Notes under the pieces: model-generated
Database searches by the model: none
The model's input: the letters and a program-made list of their open reading frames with translations, nothing else
What the model was told of the DNA's origin: nothing
Shown here: positions 45,801 to 56,069 of the stretch, piece by piece
Numbering within the stretch: the first letter of the stretch is position 1
How the letters are laid out: each line of letters opens with the position of its first letter
Made by a program: the position numbers and the translations under genes
NCBI GenBank assembly: GCA_014529385.2
Contig: CM043966.1
Location: 36,680,739-36,744,738 of the forward strand
Direction: 5' to 3'
DNA length: 64,000 nucleotides
DNA from: Adiantum capillus-veneris
Lineage: Eukaryota > Streptophyta > Polypodiopsida > Polypodiales > Pteridaceae

Positions 45801-47821
45801 CATACTATAGATGCTTCATAGAAAAGTTCTCACAAATTGCGGGACCATTACATGACCTAACAAAGAAAAATGTTAGGTATACGTGGTCTGCTAAGGAGAA
45901 CAATGCTTTCGAAAAGCTTAAAGAAAAGCTTATCTCTCAACCTGTGCTTACACTACCGGATCTCTCAAAACCATTTGAGGTCCAATGTGATGCTTGTGGT
46001 GATTGCCTTGGGGCTGTTTTGCTCCAAGAAGGGCACGCCATAGGCTATGAGAGTCGAAGGCTCGACCCTGTTGAGCAAGCTCTAGGCATATACGAAAAAG
46101 AACTCCTTGCAGTTCTACATGCCTTAGACTCATGGAAGCACTATTTATTGGGGACTCCTTTCATTCTGCGAACGGATCACCAAAGTCTTAAGTACTTCAT
46201 GACGCAGACCAAGCTCTCCGACAAACAAATGAGGTGGGCAAATTTCCTTTCGCAATTTCATTTTCATATTGCTCACATTGCTGGCAAGCATAATCAAGTA
46301 GCCGATGCACTCTCAAGACGACCGAGAGTGAATGCGGTTTCCATAGCAACTCACAATGATCTATCTTCAATGATAGATGAGTATGCTATTGATCCCGATT
46401 TTAGAGATGTGATTTCAGCCCTTGCATTAGGGAAGAAAGAAGAACCATTTACTTTACAAGATGGTTATCTTCTCTATGGCAATAGACTATGCGTTACTAA
46501 CTCACTACGTGAGAAAGTAATGTATGAATCTCATGCTCCCCCATATGCGGGGCATAGAGGGATTCAGTCTACCCTAAAGGGAATTGAAACATATTTCTAT
46601 TGGCCTACTATGAAAGTAAACATACATGAGTATGTTTCCAAATGTGTGGTATGTCAAAAGACAAAATTTGATAGAGGGAAGCAACTTGGATTGCTTCAAC
46701 CCTTGCCAATCCCTAATTCACCGTGGGAGAGCATATCCATGGATTTTATCTTTGGATTGCCTAAGTCTATCCATGGGAATACGGGAATATGGACGATAGT
46801 AGACAGGTTCAGTAAACAAGCTCATTTTATACCTGTCAAAAAGACTATCAAAGCCCATCAAATGGCAACCCTCTTCATTTCACAAATTTTCAAGTACCAT
46901 GGCTTGCCAACGTCCATAGTGTCGGATAGAGATCCTAGAATGACCAGTAATTTCTGGAAGGGTCTCTTTGAGAATTTAGGAACAAGGCTAAACTTCTCTT
47001 CGGCCTATCATCCACAAACTGATGGCCAAAGTGAAATAGCTAACCTAACTATTCTCGATCTACTAAAAGCCTATGTAACGGAAGTAGATCAAAGATCCCA
47101 ATGGGAGAAGTACTTACCCTTAGTAGAGTATGCTTCCAATAACACTGTACATACTTCTACAGAGAAAGCACCTTTCGAGGTAATTGAGGGAAGATCAAAA
47201 AGTCCCTTGCTACTTAAGGTACATGGGAAGATCTTCGCTGCAGATGAGTATAGCCGAGACCTACAAGAATCTTTCCAAAAGATTAAGGATGCTATCTCTA
47301 TCTCACAGCAAAGGCAAAAGGCTGCTGCTGACAAGCACAGAAGAGCCCAAACCTTTAAAGAAAACGATTGGGTCTTGTTAAAGTTTCCCAAGGCTCGATT
47401 AAGGCACACGACGGGCAAGAATCCTACGGGCCACCAAAAGTACTATGCTAAACTAGCAAAAAGGTACTATGGTCCCTTCCAGATTCTTAGGCCAATCAAT
47501 GAGATGGCCTATCAACTTAAGTTGCCCAATCATTGGCTCATACACAATGCTTTTCATGTGAGCCTATTAAAGCCTTACAAAGGAGAGCCACCTCAAGAAC
47601 CAATTATTGAAGATCCACCGGAGATCGAGGACCACGAGGAGGTGCTGCAGCCCGAGTCCATTCTCCGACATGAAGACAAGGTATTAAGAGTCGGTAAGAC
47701 TATCCGACGATATCTTATTAAGTTTAAGAATTATCCTTTTGAAGATGCTAGATGGATGCAAGGCATACAATTAAAGGATAACCTAAACCTTGTCAATGCT
47801 TACAATGCTTCCCAAGAGTAA
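42872..47821 (+). CDS. Gypsy C gag-pol polyprotein, intact (1649 aa)
   Basis: The ATG at 42872 follows a 417-bp leader. Approximate residues: an SR-rich basic region with a repeated KKKARKR-S-P-S block (95-215); Gag capsid (255-400, with RQWWSSLRAN); zinc knuckle CFKCGEQGHAYRAC (483-496); protease DPGSTHNFIS (about 545); RT with RMCVDYRALN (about 791) and VFFDDIIIYS (about 890); RNase H starting CDACGDCLGAVLL (about 1040); integrase zinc finger (H1226 region to CVVC about 1258) and catalytic residues in SMDF, VSDRDP and GQSEIAN (about 1288, 1350, 1386); GPF motif (about 1532); chromodomain-like segment YLIKFKNYPFEDARWM (about 1600-1630). No stop or shift. The domain order is that of a chromovirus; chromodomain tails in this group direct integration into chromatin. 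All catalytic residues are present. Confidence 0.97.
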   Translation: MADNIKESEINVDNFDFAHEQATNDASMLVNYLVSRLQQAKGNPSLQSEVQRQLRAHGILQAHHHDERTPRKPPCETTKRGLSPIREEEENPYEGLKKLLLDDASPSQRRTQEPPPKERERSESPATSAEMAPRRRRAKRSPSPPKRRRPSHSSPRHNSKRDDKKQEKKKARKRTPSSPSSSSSSSYESYGEDDKDQDKKKARKRSPSSPPSSNSSSSEESDGATFEPSKRRGHRKSYAAWKRSSKLKKFKEGGKSISFLTYDGTFGATDKVLAFIQQFDAAFGDEGFTESSKLRHVAMHFQKSARQWWSSLRANGEAPRTWKALRASIMKQFLATDAKDKVLTEWRSLKLSPNESIHKYVDKFWDLQLKATVFKKLDFGEQKQQFCAGLTEEMAEYVNSQRPRTISAVIHHTMVASRINFQTGGKRNNKPPEKKGSNEPKGKDNVQKSPKGNSNKAKEKGVYKGKNKLSPEELERYRKDNRCFKCGEQGHAYRACPQKNNRQDPPRASLVEIQEEEIHQTHHKGSPLCHAWGKVREHDAFILFDPGSTHNFISMELATKLGIQSYEMGDILPADSAFKGQEASVTPLIEKLRLHVQGYVDKEDFFISPLKHEDVILGAPWFDRLAAHVKFPERRISFKFREKDMYIDAREMGNTIPIVHTPAFNKSIKSSISVYMIFVKDSQNEPNALAKENKSNQKELELSNFLKGFQDVFIDDIPSELPPKRGNDDHAIELLPGSSPPNKPPYRVSQAQQEEIMRQVHELIEKGMVRPSSSPFCSPVLLVQKKDGTYRMCVDYRALNRITIKNRFPVPRVEDLFDKLQGSTYFSRIDLKSGYHQIRIVDQDIVKTAFRTTFGLYEYIVMPFGLTNAPATFNRLMEKLFRPHRTFTGVFFDDIIIYSNSLEEHKQHLQVIFQVLRENKLYVNRKKSEFFLQEIQYLGHIISQDGIQMDPSKLEVIKGWPKPRNLHELRSFIGMCAYYRCFIEKFSQIAGPLHDLTKKNVRYTWSAKENNAFEKLKEKLISQPVLTLPDLSKPFEVQCDACGDCLGAVLLQEGHAIGYESRRLDPVEQALGIYEKELLAVLHALDSWKHYLLGTPFILRTDHQSLKYFMTQTKLSDKQMRWANFLSQFHFHIAHIAGKHNQVADALSRRPRVNAVSIATHNDLSSMIDEYAIDPDFRDVISALALGKKEEPFTLQDGYLLYGNRLCVTNSLREKVMYESHAPPYAGHRGIQSTLKGIETYFYWPTMKVNIHEYVSKCVVCQKTKFDRGKQLGLLQPLPIPNSPWESISMDFIFGLPKSIHGNTGIWTIVDRFSKQAHFIPVKKTIKAHQMATLFISQIFKYHGLPTSIVSDRDPRMTSNFWKGLFENLGTRLNFSSAYHPQTDGQSEIANLTILDLLKAYVTEVDQRSQWEKYLPLVEYASNNTVHTSTEKAPFEVIEGRSKSPLLLKVHGKIFAADEYSRDLQESFQKIKDAISISQQRQKAAADKHRRAQTFKENDWVLLKFPKARLRHTTGKNPTGHQKYYAKLAKRYYGPFQILRPINEMAYQLKLPNHWLIHNAFHVSLLKPYKGEPPQEPIIEDPPEIEDHEEVLQPESILRHEDKVLRVGKTIRRYLIKFKNYPFEDARWMQGIQLKDNLNLVNAYNASQE

Positions 47822-48168
47822 GCAAATGTACAAAATGTTAAAAATGAACAAAAATTTTTGTCTTATAAGACTCTCTTTTTCTTTATTTGTGCACAAAAAT
47901 GAAGTAGTAGGCATGCTTAGATCAAGTTTGCGGAGACGACGTCTCCCAAACACCAAGTAGAGCTTGTCACTCTACTATGGAAGACTGATAAGACTAATGT
48001 GCAGACATGCTTGCGGCAGCCTCAGGCTCTCAAGCGCCAAATGGACTAGTCATCCATTATGGAATGATGTCGTAGGGTAACATAGGGATCCTCTACCCGC
48101 TAAGAAAAGGACTCATGCATATGCTTTATCTTCTCTACACCATAGTCGAGGACGACTATGATTTCAAG
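47822..48168 (+). other. 3' untranslated stretch of Gypsy C
   Basis: About 350 bp between the gag-pol stop and the polypurine tract. It contains GAGGACGACTATG close to the tract and no ORF of note. Confidence 0.7.
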
Positions 48169-48178
48169 AGAGAGGTAA
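48165..48178 (+). promoter_or_regulatory. Polypurine tract of Gypsy C
   Basis: CAAGAGAGAGGTAA immediately before the TGTCATAA of the 3' LTR. Confidence 0.75.
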
Positions 48179-49768
48179 TGTCATAATAATCAATATCTAA
48201 TTCTCCTAAATGATTTTCTCATATTAAACTGATCATTTAATGTGGGAAAGTGCCAAGGGAGAAAAAGCTAGAATATTGGTTAAGTTAGCAGACCGGCCAC
48301 AGTAGGGATCCAAAGGAGGGAAAATAGGGATCCAAAGGGGGGGCCATCTGCAAAAGAGCCATGTGAAACAATGGGCCAAAAAGACCCTAAGGTTCAGCCC
48401 ATTAAGACTTCCAAAATGCTAAGGTTCCAAAATTCAAAGGTTGTGTCCAAAGGTTAACCCTAGGGAAAATTGGATGCTTAGTGTGAGCTCAAAAAGTCTT
48501 TGCATATCCCTACATGGGAGGGGGCGAGCCCCAAAGCTAGGGGATGAGAGAGAAAACCACACACACACACACAGGCTCCCTTTACACAAAGGGAATGAGG
48601 GACACATGTCAGCTCCCTAGGCCAGATGCCCACAAGGTGTGCCCAATTCCTATTGGAAGACCCTTGAAGTGGACCAATGAGAATTAAGCTAGAGTAAATC
48701 TAGTTTAATTAATTAAAAAACATTTAATAAAAGAAATCAATAAGAATTAAGTGTCCTAGAAGACTATTGGGCAGTCTCCCAAGGGGTCCAATGAGCATTC
48801 AGGAGCCCCATGGCTTGCCTGATTCCTATTGGCCAGGAGGCAAAGGGGTCCAATGAGAGTTTAGTTTAATTATTTAATTACCTAAAGCTCTCACAAAAGG
48901 GGAAAGGGGGACACATGTCAAAAGGCTATCACTTATGCTGCTTAATCCCTATTGGCTTGACCTGGGGAGGTCCAATGAGGAAAAAGCCAACCTAACTTAG
49001 CAGCTAGGGCTCGCCCAAGAGAGAGGGGGGGCTGATTTTTGCTTGGCATTCACTCTCACATTCTCACACTTGACCATGTGTGAAGGGAAAATACTCTATC
49101 TCCTCCCAAGCTTTAATGGAGAGCTCATCACCTACTCCAAGCTTGTGAGATAGAAGCCTACATCAACACTCTCTTGGCATGTGGATGCAAATCCAACCAA
49201 GAGCCAAGCTTCAATGCATGCTCATCTTCTCTACCAAGCTAATTACTAAGCTAAGCTATGCTAATATGAGTGATTATGTGAGGAGATGTACTTCTTTCTC
49301 GTAAGATACTTCTTTTTCCTCTCAATCTACTCTCATACCCTGCTAGCTCTCACCATCTTCGAAGGTGTGTGAGGTCTTGGGTCTGAGAACGGGGATAATT
49401 CAAGTTGTGTTTGATTAAGTGTTTTGCTTGGTGTATGAAGCTTCCATCTTCATTGCACTAGCTCATCTTGAAGGAACACAAAGAATTGTATTGTACAATG
49501 TCTCTCTTGATGGGAGAAACCATAATACAAAGCCTTTTGGAGGGGGGACCGGCTCCAAGCAAATCCGGTCCTCAACTGTTGTCAATAGCTTAATTGCTCT
49601 CTCTTTTGAAAGTATTGTCGATGCTATCTAACTAGGTGTTATGCTTTTTGTTGCTCTCTCCACCCAAGCACTCTTGTAATTCTCATTAGGAATCAACTCT
49701 AATGAAATGCTCACTATGTTCATGCTAATTTCCGCTACATAAAAGATTTTAGGCCATTAAATGTTACA
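48179..49768 (+). repeat. 3' LTR of Gypsy C (1590 bp)
   Basis: The same length as the 5' LTR and nearly identical; ends TTACA before the second CTTCT. Confidence 0.96.
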
Positions 49769-49773
49769 CTTCT

Positions 49774-50757
49774 TTCACAGAAGACTCAACAATGGCTGCA
49801 TTTGTATTGGAACCAGCATTTGCAGTGGAACCGCCCTATTTCTTCTTAGCCTCTTTGGCCTTCAACTTAGGACAGTGCTTGATCAAATGATCATTAGCTT
49901 TACAATAGTGGCAACGCATCTTCTTTTTTCTCTTATCACCAGAATTGCCAGACGAAGTGCTGCTAGCAGAAGCATTGGGAACATAAGTTTTTCCACTCGC
50001 AATAGAACCATAAGAAGTGGATGCATTGTTGTTACCACCCTTTCTTTGAGAAGAAATAAAGCCTATTCAACTGCATGCTGTCTAGTCCTGTTTTTCCTGG
50101 AAAGTGACTCTTGCAATAGCAATGTGCACAATGTATCAAACTTGACAACTTCAGGATTTCCTTGGGTCATAAGTCTCCAAGTACTAGCAAAAGTCTGGTA
50201 AGAATCTGGTAAGGCATCAAGAACTGTCTGCACAAGAGAACTATCTAAAATGACTTCACCTGTAGAAATAAGTTGCTCATTGATATCCTTTACACCAGCA
50301 AGAAAAGTGTCCATATCATCTTCCTCATATATAATCTTTGACTCCAGCTCTTTACTCAGCAAAGAAATTTTAGCCTCATTGCGACTTGCATAAAGACCAA
50401 CCAAAATATCCCAAGCCTGTTTTGCAGATTTTGCTGAACGAATGTGAGGAACAATGGTGCACTTTACAGACAACGCAATCAATGCATGAGCTCATGCATC
50501 CTTTACATCCCAACAAGATTGTTCTGCCGTAGGCAAAACAACTCTAATAGCAGTAATCCTTGCAGCAAGACCTGCCACATCCTAAACATTGCCTGCATTC
50601 TCAGAACCATGACGTATATCAATGCCCTGCTCAATATTCCAAACGCCCTTTGACACAAGAACATGTTGCATCATGTAAGCCCACATAGGGTAATTGTCCC
50701 CATCCAATCTGTCCTCAGCAGCAAACATCTCGAACCATCTGTGTTGTTGTCAGCCAT
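49774..50757 (-). pseudogene. B2 gag, broken
   Basis: The gag ATG is at 50755-50757 on the minus strand. The best frame (50482-50063) reads IVPHIRSAKSAKQAWDILVG and continues collinear with B1 Gag. Stops lie near the start (for example near 50495 and 50585) and a shift near 50065 precedes the zinc-knuckle region at about 49905-49930, where the first cysteines remain. Confidence 0.88.
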
Positions 50758-51105
50758 CGTAAATGCTGCACCTAATGTGAAAACTGCCTGAAAAGAGGAG
50801 AAACAAAGCGAGAAAAACACGTGCTATATAGCACAAACCGTAGAAGATTGTAAGGCACCTGCTATGCAGAAAATGGCACTGACAAAAATTCTGCACAAAA
50901 TGATGAGATAGCCTCTGTAGTACTGCCTGTAGTGGAAACAGAGGCCGAAATGAGCTCGAATAAAAATCTGAGCAGACTAAGATCTACGAGCATTCCCGAA
51001 ATATTTGTCAACCTATGAAAGCTCGCCAAACCTCACTGAAATCGGAGAAAGTGAGCAGGCGTGTGCTGGAGCAGCTGGCGACTAAACTCGGGGAGGATGC
51101 AACCC

Positions 51106-51117
51106 GCTCTGATACCA
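51106..51117 (-). promoter_or_regulatory. Primer-binding site of B2
   Basis: The plus strand GCTCTGATACCA, as in B1, two bases from the LTR. Confidence 0.9.
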
Positions 51118-51119
51118 AT

Positions 51120-51346
51120 TGTTGGAATTAGGGTTGCAGAGAAACGCACACAGCTTGGAGAAGACGAAGGAAGCTCAAGGCACACAATAGAGAGTGTGTT
51201 ACTTAGTGTGAAATGGAAAGATAGATAGCCCTGGAGTGATGGGCGTATATACAATGCACGGGGGGGAAAACCTCCTAAAGAGGGAAAGAATGCCCCGACG
51301 GTCCTAGTGTGTTCACACACATCACTATCACATGTATATGGTAACA
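51120..51346 (-). repeat. 5' LTR of B2 (227 bp)
   Basis: Full-length family-B LTR with several differences from B1 (for example GTGTTACTTAG in place of GTATTCCTTAG). Confidence 0.93.
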
Positions 51347-51351
51347 TTTTA

Positions 51352-52380
51352 TTCAATGGCAAAGAGGTAATCCTAGTCTATTTTCCATAAATGCAATGCT
51401 CTCACAAGCTGAAATCAAAATATCTTAAGACAATTTAGTAGCCCAAACGATGATTTTGTTTCATTCCTTTCTCATGTGACCAAGCCGGCTATGCCACAAC
51501 TCAGTAGAAGGAAGCTTGGCAACATATATGCGATTATTTTTCATCGAAGAGACATACAAAGAGTAAAATGAGTTGGATTGTTGTCCTTAAAAATAACCAA
51601 ATTTTCCTTGCAAATCATCCTAGAACCATTTCCAAAAATCATAGTATAGCTCAATTCATCAAGCTAACGAACTGACACTAAGGTCTTAGTCAACTTTGGC
51701 ACATGTCTAACACCTCAAAGCATAAACTGAATTCCATTATGCATACATAACTTCACATCTCCAATGCCACAAATATCAAGTTGTTACAAGTTGCATAATT
51801 GGAGAACCATTCCTTATGGGGAGTAACATGGAAACTGGCACCTGAGTCAATGATACAATTTTTCACATAACACTCATCAAGAGATAATAATTCATTTGGA
51901 CTCAAGTCAGTAGTAGTGAATATCAAGACATATAATGGTTGTGGCATATTAGGAACAACCTCAGTTGGTGCAGACTCAACTACATTGAGCTCCGTGATCT
52001 TCACACTACTCTTAGGAGGGTCAAGATTGACAATGGATTTACCGCTTTCACATTGCAAAATGCGGTAATATTTCTTTAAATGGCCTTTCTTGTGGCAATA
52101 TTAGAATTCTAAAGTTTGCAAGCCACATCCACGACTCTTGCTACAAGCATTCTTGCAATCTTTTGACTGACTCATGACCACAATTGTGACCTCTTTGCCA
52201 GTGTAAACCATCACGAGCCATATATACATCACCATGCCTACTAGTGTCAAGAGACCGACATCTCTCTTCCATGAGTAAAGCACAAGTAATATCACTGAAA
52301 ACAAGCTTACTTCCAGGTACATAGGTACTAATGGAAGTGTTAAATGTGTCCCATGACATAGGTAAAGAACAAAAAAATTC
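51352..52380 (-). pseudogene. D gag end, protease and integrase start
   Basis: The minus strand reads SWDTFNTSISTYVPGSKLVF and LLMEERCRS (Gag, about 52360-52250), a worn zinc knuckle CHKKGHLKKY (about 52090), protease IIDSGASFHVTPHKEWF (about 51870-51815) and integrase ELWHSRLGHM (about 51475-51505). The protease triad is preserved but flanking stops and shifts make the gene dead. Continues at 37840 beyond B2. Confidence 0.85.
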
Positions 52381-53039
52381 TGGTCAAAAAGACTTTATAC
52401 GTGTATAAAATCTAACAGCCCAGAATAGACTCAAACTGTACAAAGGTGAGTACATTATATTTTCAAGCTTCTATTTCGTGCTTTTGTATTTGTTTCGCTT
52501 TTTGCGAGCTTTTTGTCATCATTTTGGTGCAAAATAGTATCTGATTTGTTGCAATGGCTATATCCCACATCTTGCAACTCAATTTAAGTCTCTTAAGTGT
52601 CCAGAACTATTGTAACATTCCATTATCAAGTCAGCACCAAAACCTTATTTCTAAGGAAAAAACATAGTACACAACTAAACTTCATAATAATGTAATCAAT
52701 TTGAATACAAATGTGAAGATGGGTAGTGTGTGTAGTCATCATAATGTTGGATTCATCTTACATGGTTTTCCAAAAATGAGTAGAATATATTGGGGGTCAA
52801 GGTAGGCTAGTGGATTGTACGTCATGTGTCATTTGGGTTAAAGTCCAACTATGTGCACATTAATATAATACATGCTTCCTACTCTACCACTTTGCCTTCC
52901 CTAAGCATAGGGATCGAAACAAAATTCTAACTTCACACAAGGCCAAGGAAAAATCCAGAGAATGTTACATACATACTGCAACACTATTTTGCAAATTCAA
53001 TTGCACACTCAAAGGCTAGTTGTCCAATCTCCTACATTT
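52381..53039. other. Stretch without a recognised gene
   Basis: Lies between the truncated end of D and the PPR pseudogene. No repeat, RNA gene or conserved protein seen. Confidence 0.5.
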
Positions 53040-55086
53040 CACTAATCTTTACAAGCACCTAGAAGAGCAGACCAAACTAGAGCATATTTAGATGATGTCA
53101 TTGACTTGATAACTCTCATAGCTTTGTCAAAATGCCTTGCTCGCCCAAAAAGATCAACCATTTAAGTGTAGTGCTCTTTGTCTAATACAATGCGATATTC
53201 TCCCCTCATGCTATCAAAAATAATTTGGTTCTTATCTAGAAACCGTTAGTATCTACATGCATTGAGCTCACTAAGAAAAGTGATCACAGTTGGGGAGGTT
53301 CCCTACTAATGCATCCAATAAAAACAACTCACTGCTTCCTTGGCAATTCTTGCTCGGCATATCCTCCTATAAGAGGACTCCAAGAGAATTTATCTAGCAA
53401 GAAATCTTTACTTTGCATCTGGTTAAAACAACCAAGATTTTCCTTGCAACATCTATGTTGGGCACACCTTTCACTTCATGCGTTCCAAGAGGCAACATTT
53501 CCTATAGAAAATTCATCAAGATTTTTTTTTGCTTTCATAAGGGCACCAAGGTTGGCATACATATTGACCAAAGCATTACCAAGCATAACACATTTCTCAA
53601 ATAGTCTTTGACTAGCAATCTCATCATGAACTCTTCATCCATGTGAAGGTCTTGCATACAACCACAAGATTTCAAGGGGCAAGAATAGGTTCTTGCATTC
53701 GGAGAAAGGACTTTACTTGATGCTTGGTTGAAATAGACCAAAGATTCATTGCCACAGTCATGTTGATCATATCATTCATCAACCAACACATTGCATATGT
53801 CGTCTCTTGCAACCAACATGTTGGTTGCAAGAGACACACCCATGAAGGAGTTTTTGTGCTTTATATGATCACACCACATTACGCATACATCTCAAACAAA
53901 GCACGGCCAAGAGAGAAATATTTCTCCAATAGCCCCTAACAAGGAAACTCATTTGAGAATTTTCTCATACATGTCAACATCTTGTGTAAGGTTATAGGAA
54001 TTTAAGGTGCAACCATAATTTATTTCATCTAGAGAGAGACCTTCCCTTTGCATCCAATCAAAACCGGTGTTCCACAACCATGTTGGGCATATCCTCTAAT
54101 CAATGTGTTCCAAAAAGCTATTCAACAACTTCTTCTACTTTCATAAGGGCACTACATTCAATAGACATATCAACCAAATCACTTCCAAGAACACCATTTT
54201 TATCCAGTAGACTCTAACTAACAATCTCATTGTGAATTCTCTCACCCATGTGAAGTTCTTGCATATGACCACATGCCTTCATGGTGCAAGTTTACGTCAT
54301 TGCATTTGGAGAAAGCCCCTCTCTTTGCATCTAGATACGTTAGCTCAAAGCTAAATCGCCACAACCAAAGCATTGCCATGCTCAACATGTTTCTCCAGTA
54401 GTCCCTCAAGGTGCTAGAATTGGTGATTGCATCTAGAGGAAGGTCTTCCTTTTTCTTTTTGGGTTAAGACAACTTTCCTGCACAAGAATTTTGGGCATAT
54501 TGAGCCATCATTGTGGTCCAATAGACAACATTTTGGATAGAAAGCTCATCAAAAACTTTATGTGCTTTTGTAAGGGAAGTACGTTTTATATACATATTAA
54601 TCAAATATCGAGCACATCATGTTTCTCTAACAAACTCTAATTATCAATCTCATTGGTGAGTTCTCTCACAAGGTCTTGCAAGCATAAGGACACATGCCTT
54701 CATGGTGTAAGCATACATGATTGCATGCGGAGAAAGCCCCTCTCTTCGCATTTGGATAAGACAGGTCACAGCTTTCTTGCCACAACTATGTTAGGCATAT
54801 CTTGTAATAAACGTGTTGCAAGATAGATGACATGCAAGAGTGAATGTCCATCAAGGACTTTTTATGCTTTTTTAAGATCATCATGTTTGGCATGCATATC
54901 AATAAAAGCATCACTAAGCATGACATCTTTCTCCAATAGACCCCAATGTTGTGAATTCTCTCACCCTTGTGAAGGTCTTGCATAAAGCCATAGCTCCTCA
55001 AGGTGCATACACTTGGAGAAAGGACTTCTCTTTATGTCTGGTTACAATAGGCTACAACTTCCTTCCCATCAAGAACTATTCATGAT
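53040..55086 (-). pseudogene. PLS-type pentatricopeptide repeat (PPR) gene, broken
   Basis: The minus strand, over several frames, repeats modules of the form SPNA-TY-C-LK-CG-MQDLH-GE-IH every 270-330 bp (about 55000, 54730, 54300, 53990, 53690), as expected for triplets of P, L and S motifs of about 100 residues. The 3' end reads FDSMRGEYRIVLDKEHYT, MVDLFGRARHFDKAMRVIKS and ALVWSALLGAC (about 53260-53045), the last PPRs and start of the E region of such proteins. PPR proteins bind organelle RNA and PLS types usually guide C-to-U editing. Stops and shifts occur in nearly every module. The 5' end is cut at 55086 by the LTR of K; the missing part may lie right of the window. No DYW domain is seen after the E-like part. 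Confidence 0.8.
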
Positions 55087-56017
55087 TGTTGGACGGATAC
55101 GCCGCGACGGACGTTAGCACAGCGAGAACTCACCTAACAAGTAATGTCAGCTAAGGACGAAGTTCGACCCGCAGGCGCGTGGAAGCAAGCTTAAGGTATC
55201 AACCTACACTCAACCGACTCCTAACTAATTCCTACAGAGGTCCCTACCAATTGTCTAAGTCACAGCCTTCAAGAGTGCAAACGAGGATACTTCCTACAAC
55301 GCTTGCTAGAGCCGAACACCCATCAAACACTTTCGAAACACCATAGAACTTGAAGGAGACCTTACTAATACCTATAGGCCGCTCTCCCTAAGGTTTATGA
55401 ACCAAAATCACGACCCAAAACGCCCGGTGCAGAAACACGTAGGATGTTTGGCCGAAATCTGCAAGTCTTCGTTTCCAAAATCTGAAGTGCCTAATGTGTA
55501 GCTCTACTCAATGTGAACGCGTGGATATGCTGCAATGCGAAATCAGATAATGTATGCTCACCCAAACAACAGATAAGCTCGTAGAAGGAGCTCGCAAGAC
55601 CGAACCGTACGCGTGCAACGTTGGTATCGCCTCGTAGCTCTAGTTGGGGGCAACACGCTGCACCTCTCCGCACTCGATTCCGACGACCGTAGCACACGTA
55701 GCATCAAGACGAAGCTCACACTCTCTCTCACGTACACAGTACGCTCACTCAGAGACTTAAAACTTGTTTAAAATGACAAAAGGTTTTTTCATTAAGGTCA
55801 AAAAGTGGTATATATACCTTACAACTTCTCAAACCCTAAAGTTCCAAAATCAACCATCTACTCAATCTAACTATCAAAACTGGGATACAATCTGGAAACT
55901 TTTGTAAGTCCCAATATTTACAAGGTGAAAAATTGGGTTTTCCTCAATGAATGAATAATTACAAAAAATAATAGTTCCGAGTAGTTAGATGCCGTGGGGT
56001 GTGTCCAGCTTCTAACA
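55087..56017 (-). repeat. 3' LTR of Gypsy element K (931 bp)
   Basis: TGTTGGAC on the left and CTTCTAACA on the right give TGTTAG...CCAACA in element orientation, next to a C-rich polypurine complement. A TATATATACC lies near 55810. Inserted in the PPR gene; the adjacent 5 bp ATGAT (55082-55086) would be the target duplication. A CACGTAGGATGTTT at about 55436-55449 resembles half of the palindrome at 59002-59867. Confidence 0.75.
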
Positions 56018-56030
56018 TCCCCCCCCCTCC
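56018..56030 (-). promoter_or_regulatory. Polypurine tract of K
   Basis: The minus strand reads AAGGAGGGGGGGGA ending at the LTR start. Confidence 0.85.
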
Positions 56031-56069
56031 TTGTTCATGTCGTCCCCGACATGGCCTTGATCAGCTGCC

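Larger units (their letters stand above)
40865..49768 (+). mobile_element. Gypsy element C, structurally complete and young (8904 bp)
   Basis: TGTCATAA to TTACA, with 1590-bp LTRs of equal length in which I see a single difference (G at 40933, A at 48247). It has perfect 5-bp target duplications, a primer site, an uninterrupted gag-pol frame with a chromodomain-like end and a purine-rich tract before the 3' LTR. It is inserted in B2, hence the youngest layer of nest 2. Confidence 0.97.
37846..51346 (-). mobile_element. Copia element B2, decayed and split by Gypsy C
   Basis: The same family as B1 and the same orientation, with target duplication TTTTA. One LTR is complete (51120-51346). The other is cut after 111 bp and joined directly to the RNase H region, a deletion of roughly 540 bp relative to B1. 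Stops, shifts and an 80-bp tandem duplication break gag-pol. Gypsy C sits inside it at 40865-49768 with CTTCT on both sides. Confidence 0.93.
35650..52380 (-). mobile_element. Decayed Copia element D, host of MITE copy 2, B2 and C
   Basis: Along the minus strand: gag end and zinc knuckle (about 52380-52060), protease (52058-51760), integrase start (to 51352), interruption by B2, integrase core and C-terminus (37840-36980), MITE copy 2, the start of RT (36430-35940), polypurine tract, and LTR start at 35914. Most of RT and all of RNase H are deleted. The left LTR edge lies somewhere in 35650-35760. No 5' LTR is found near 52380, so that end is truncated. Confidence 0.8.
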
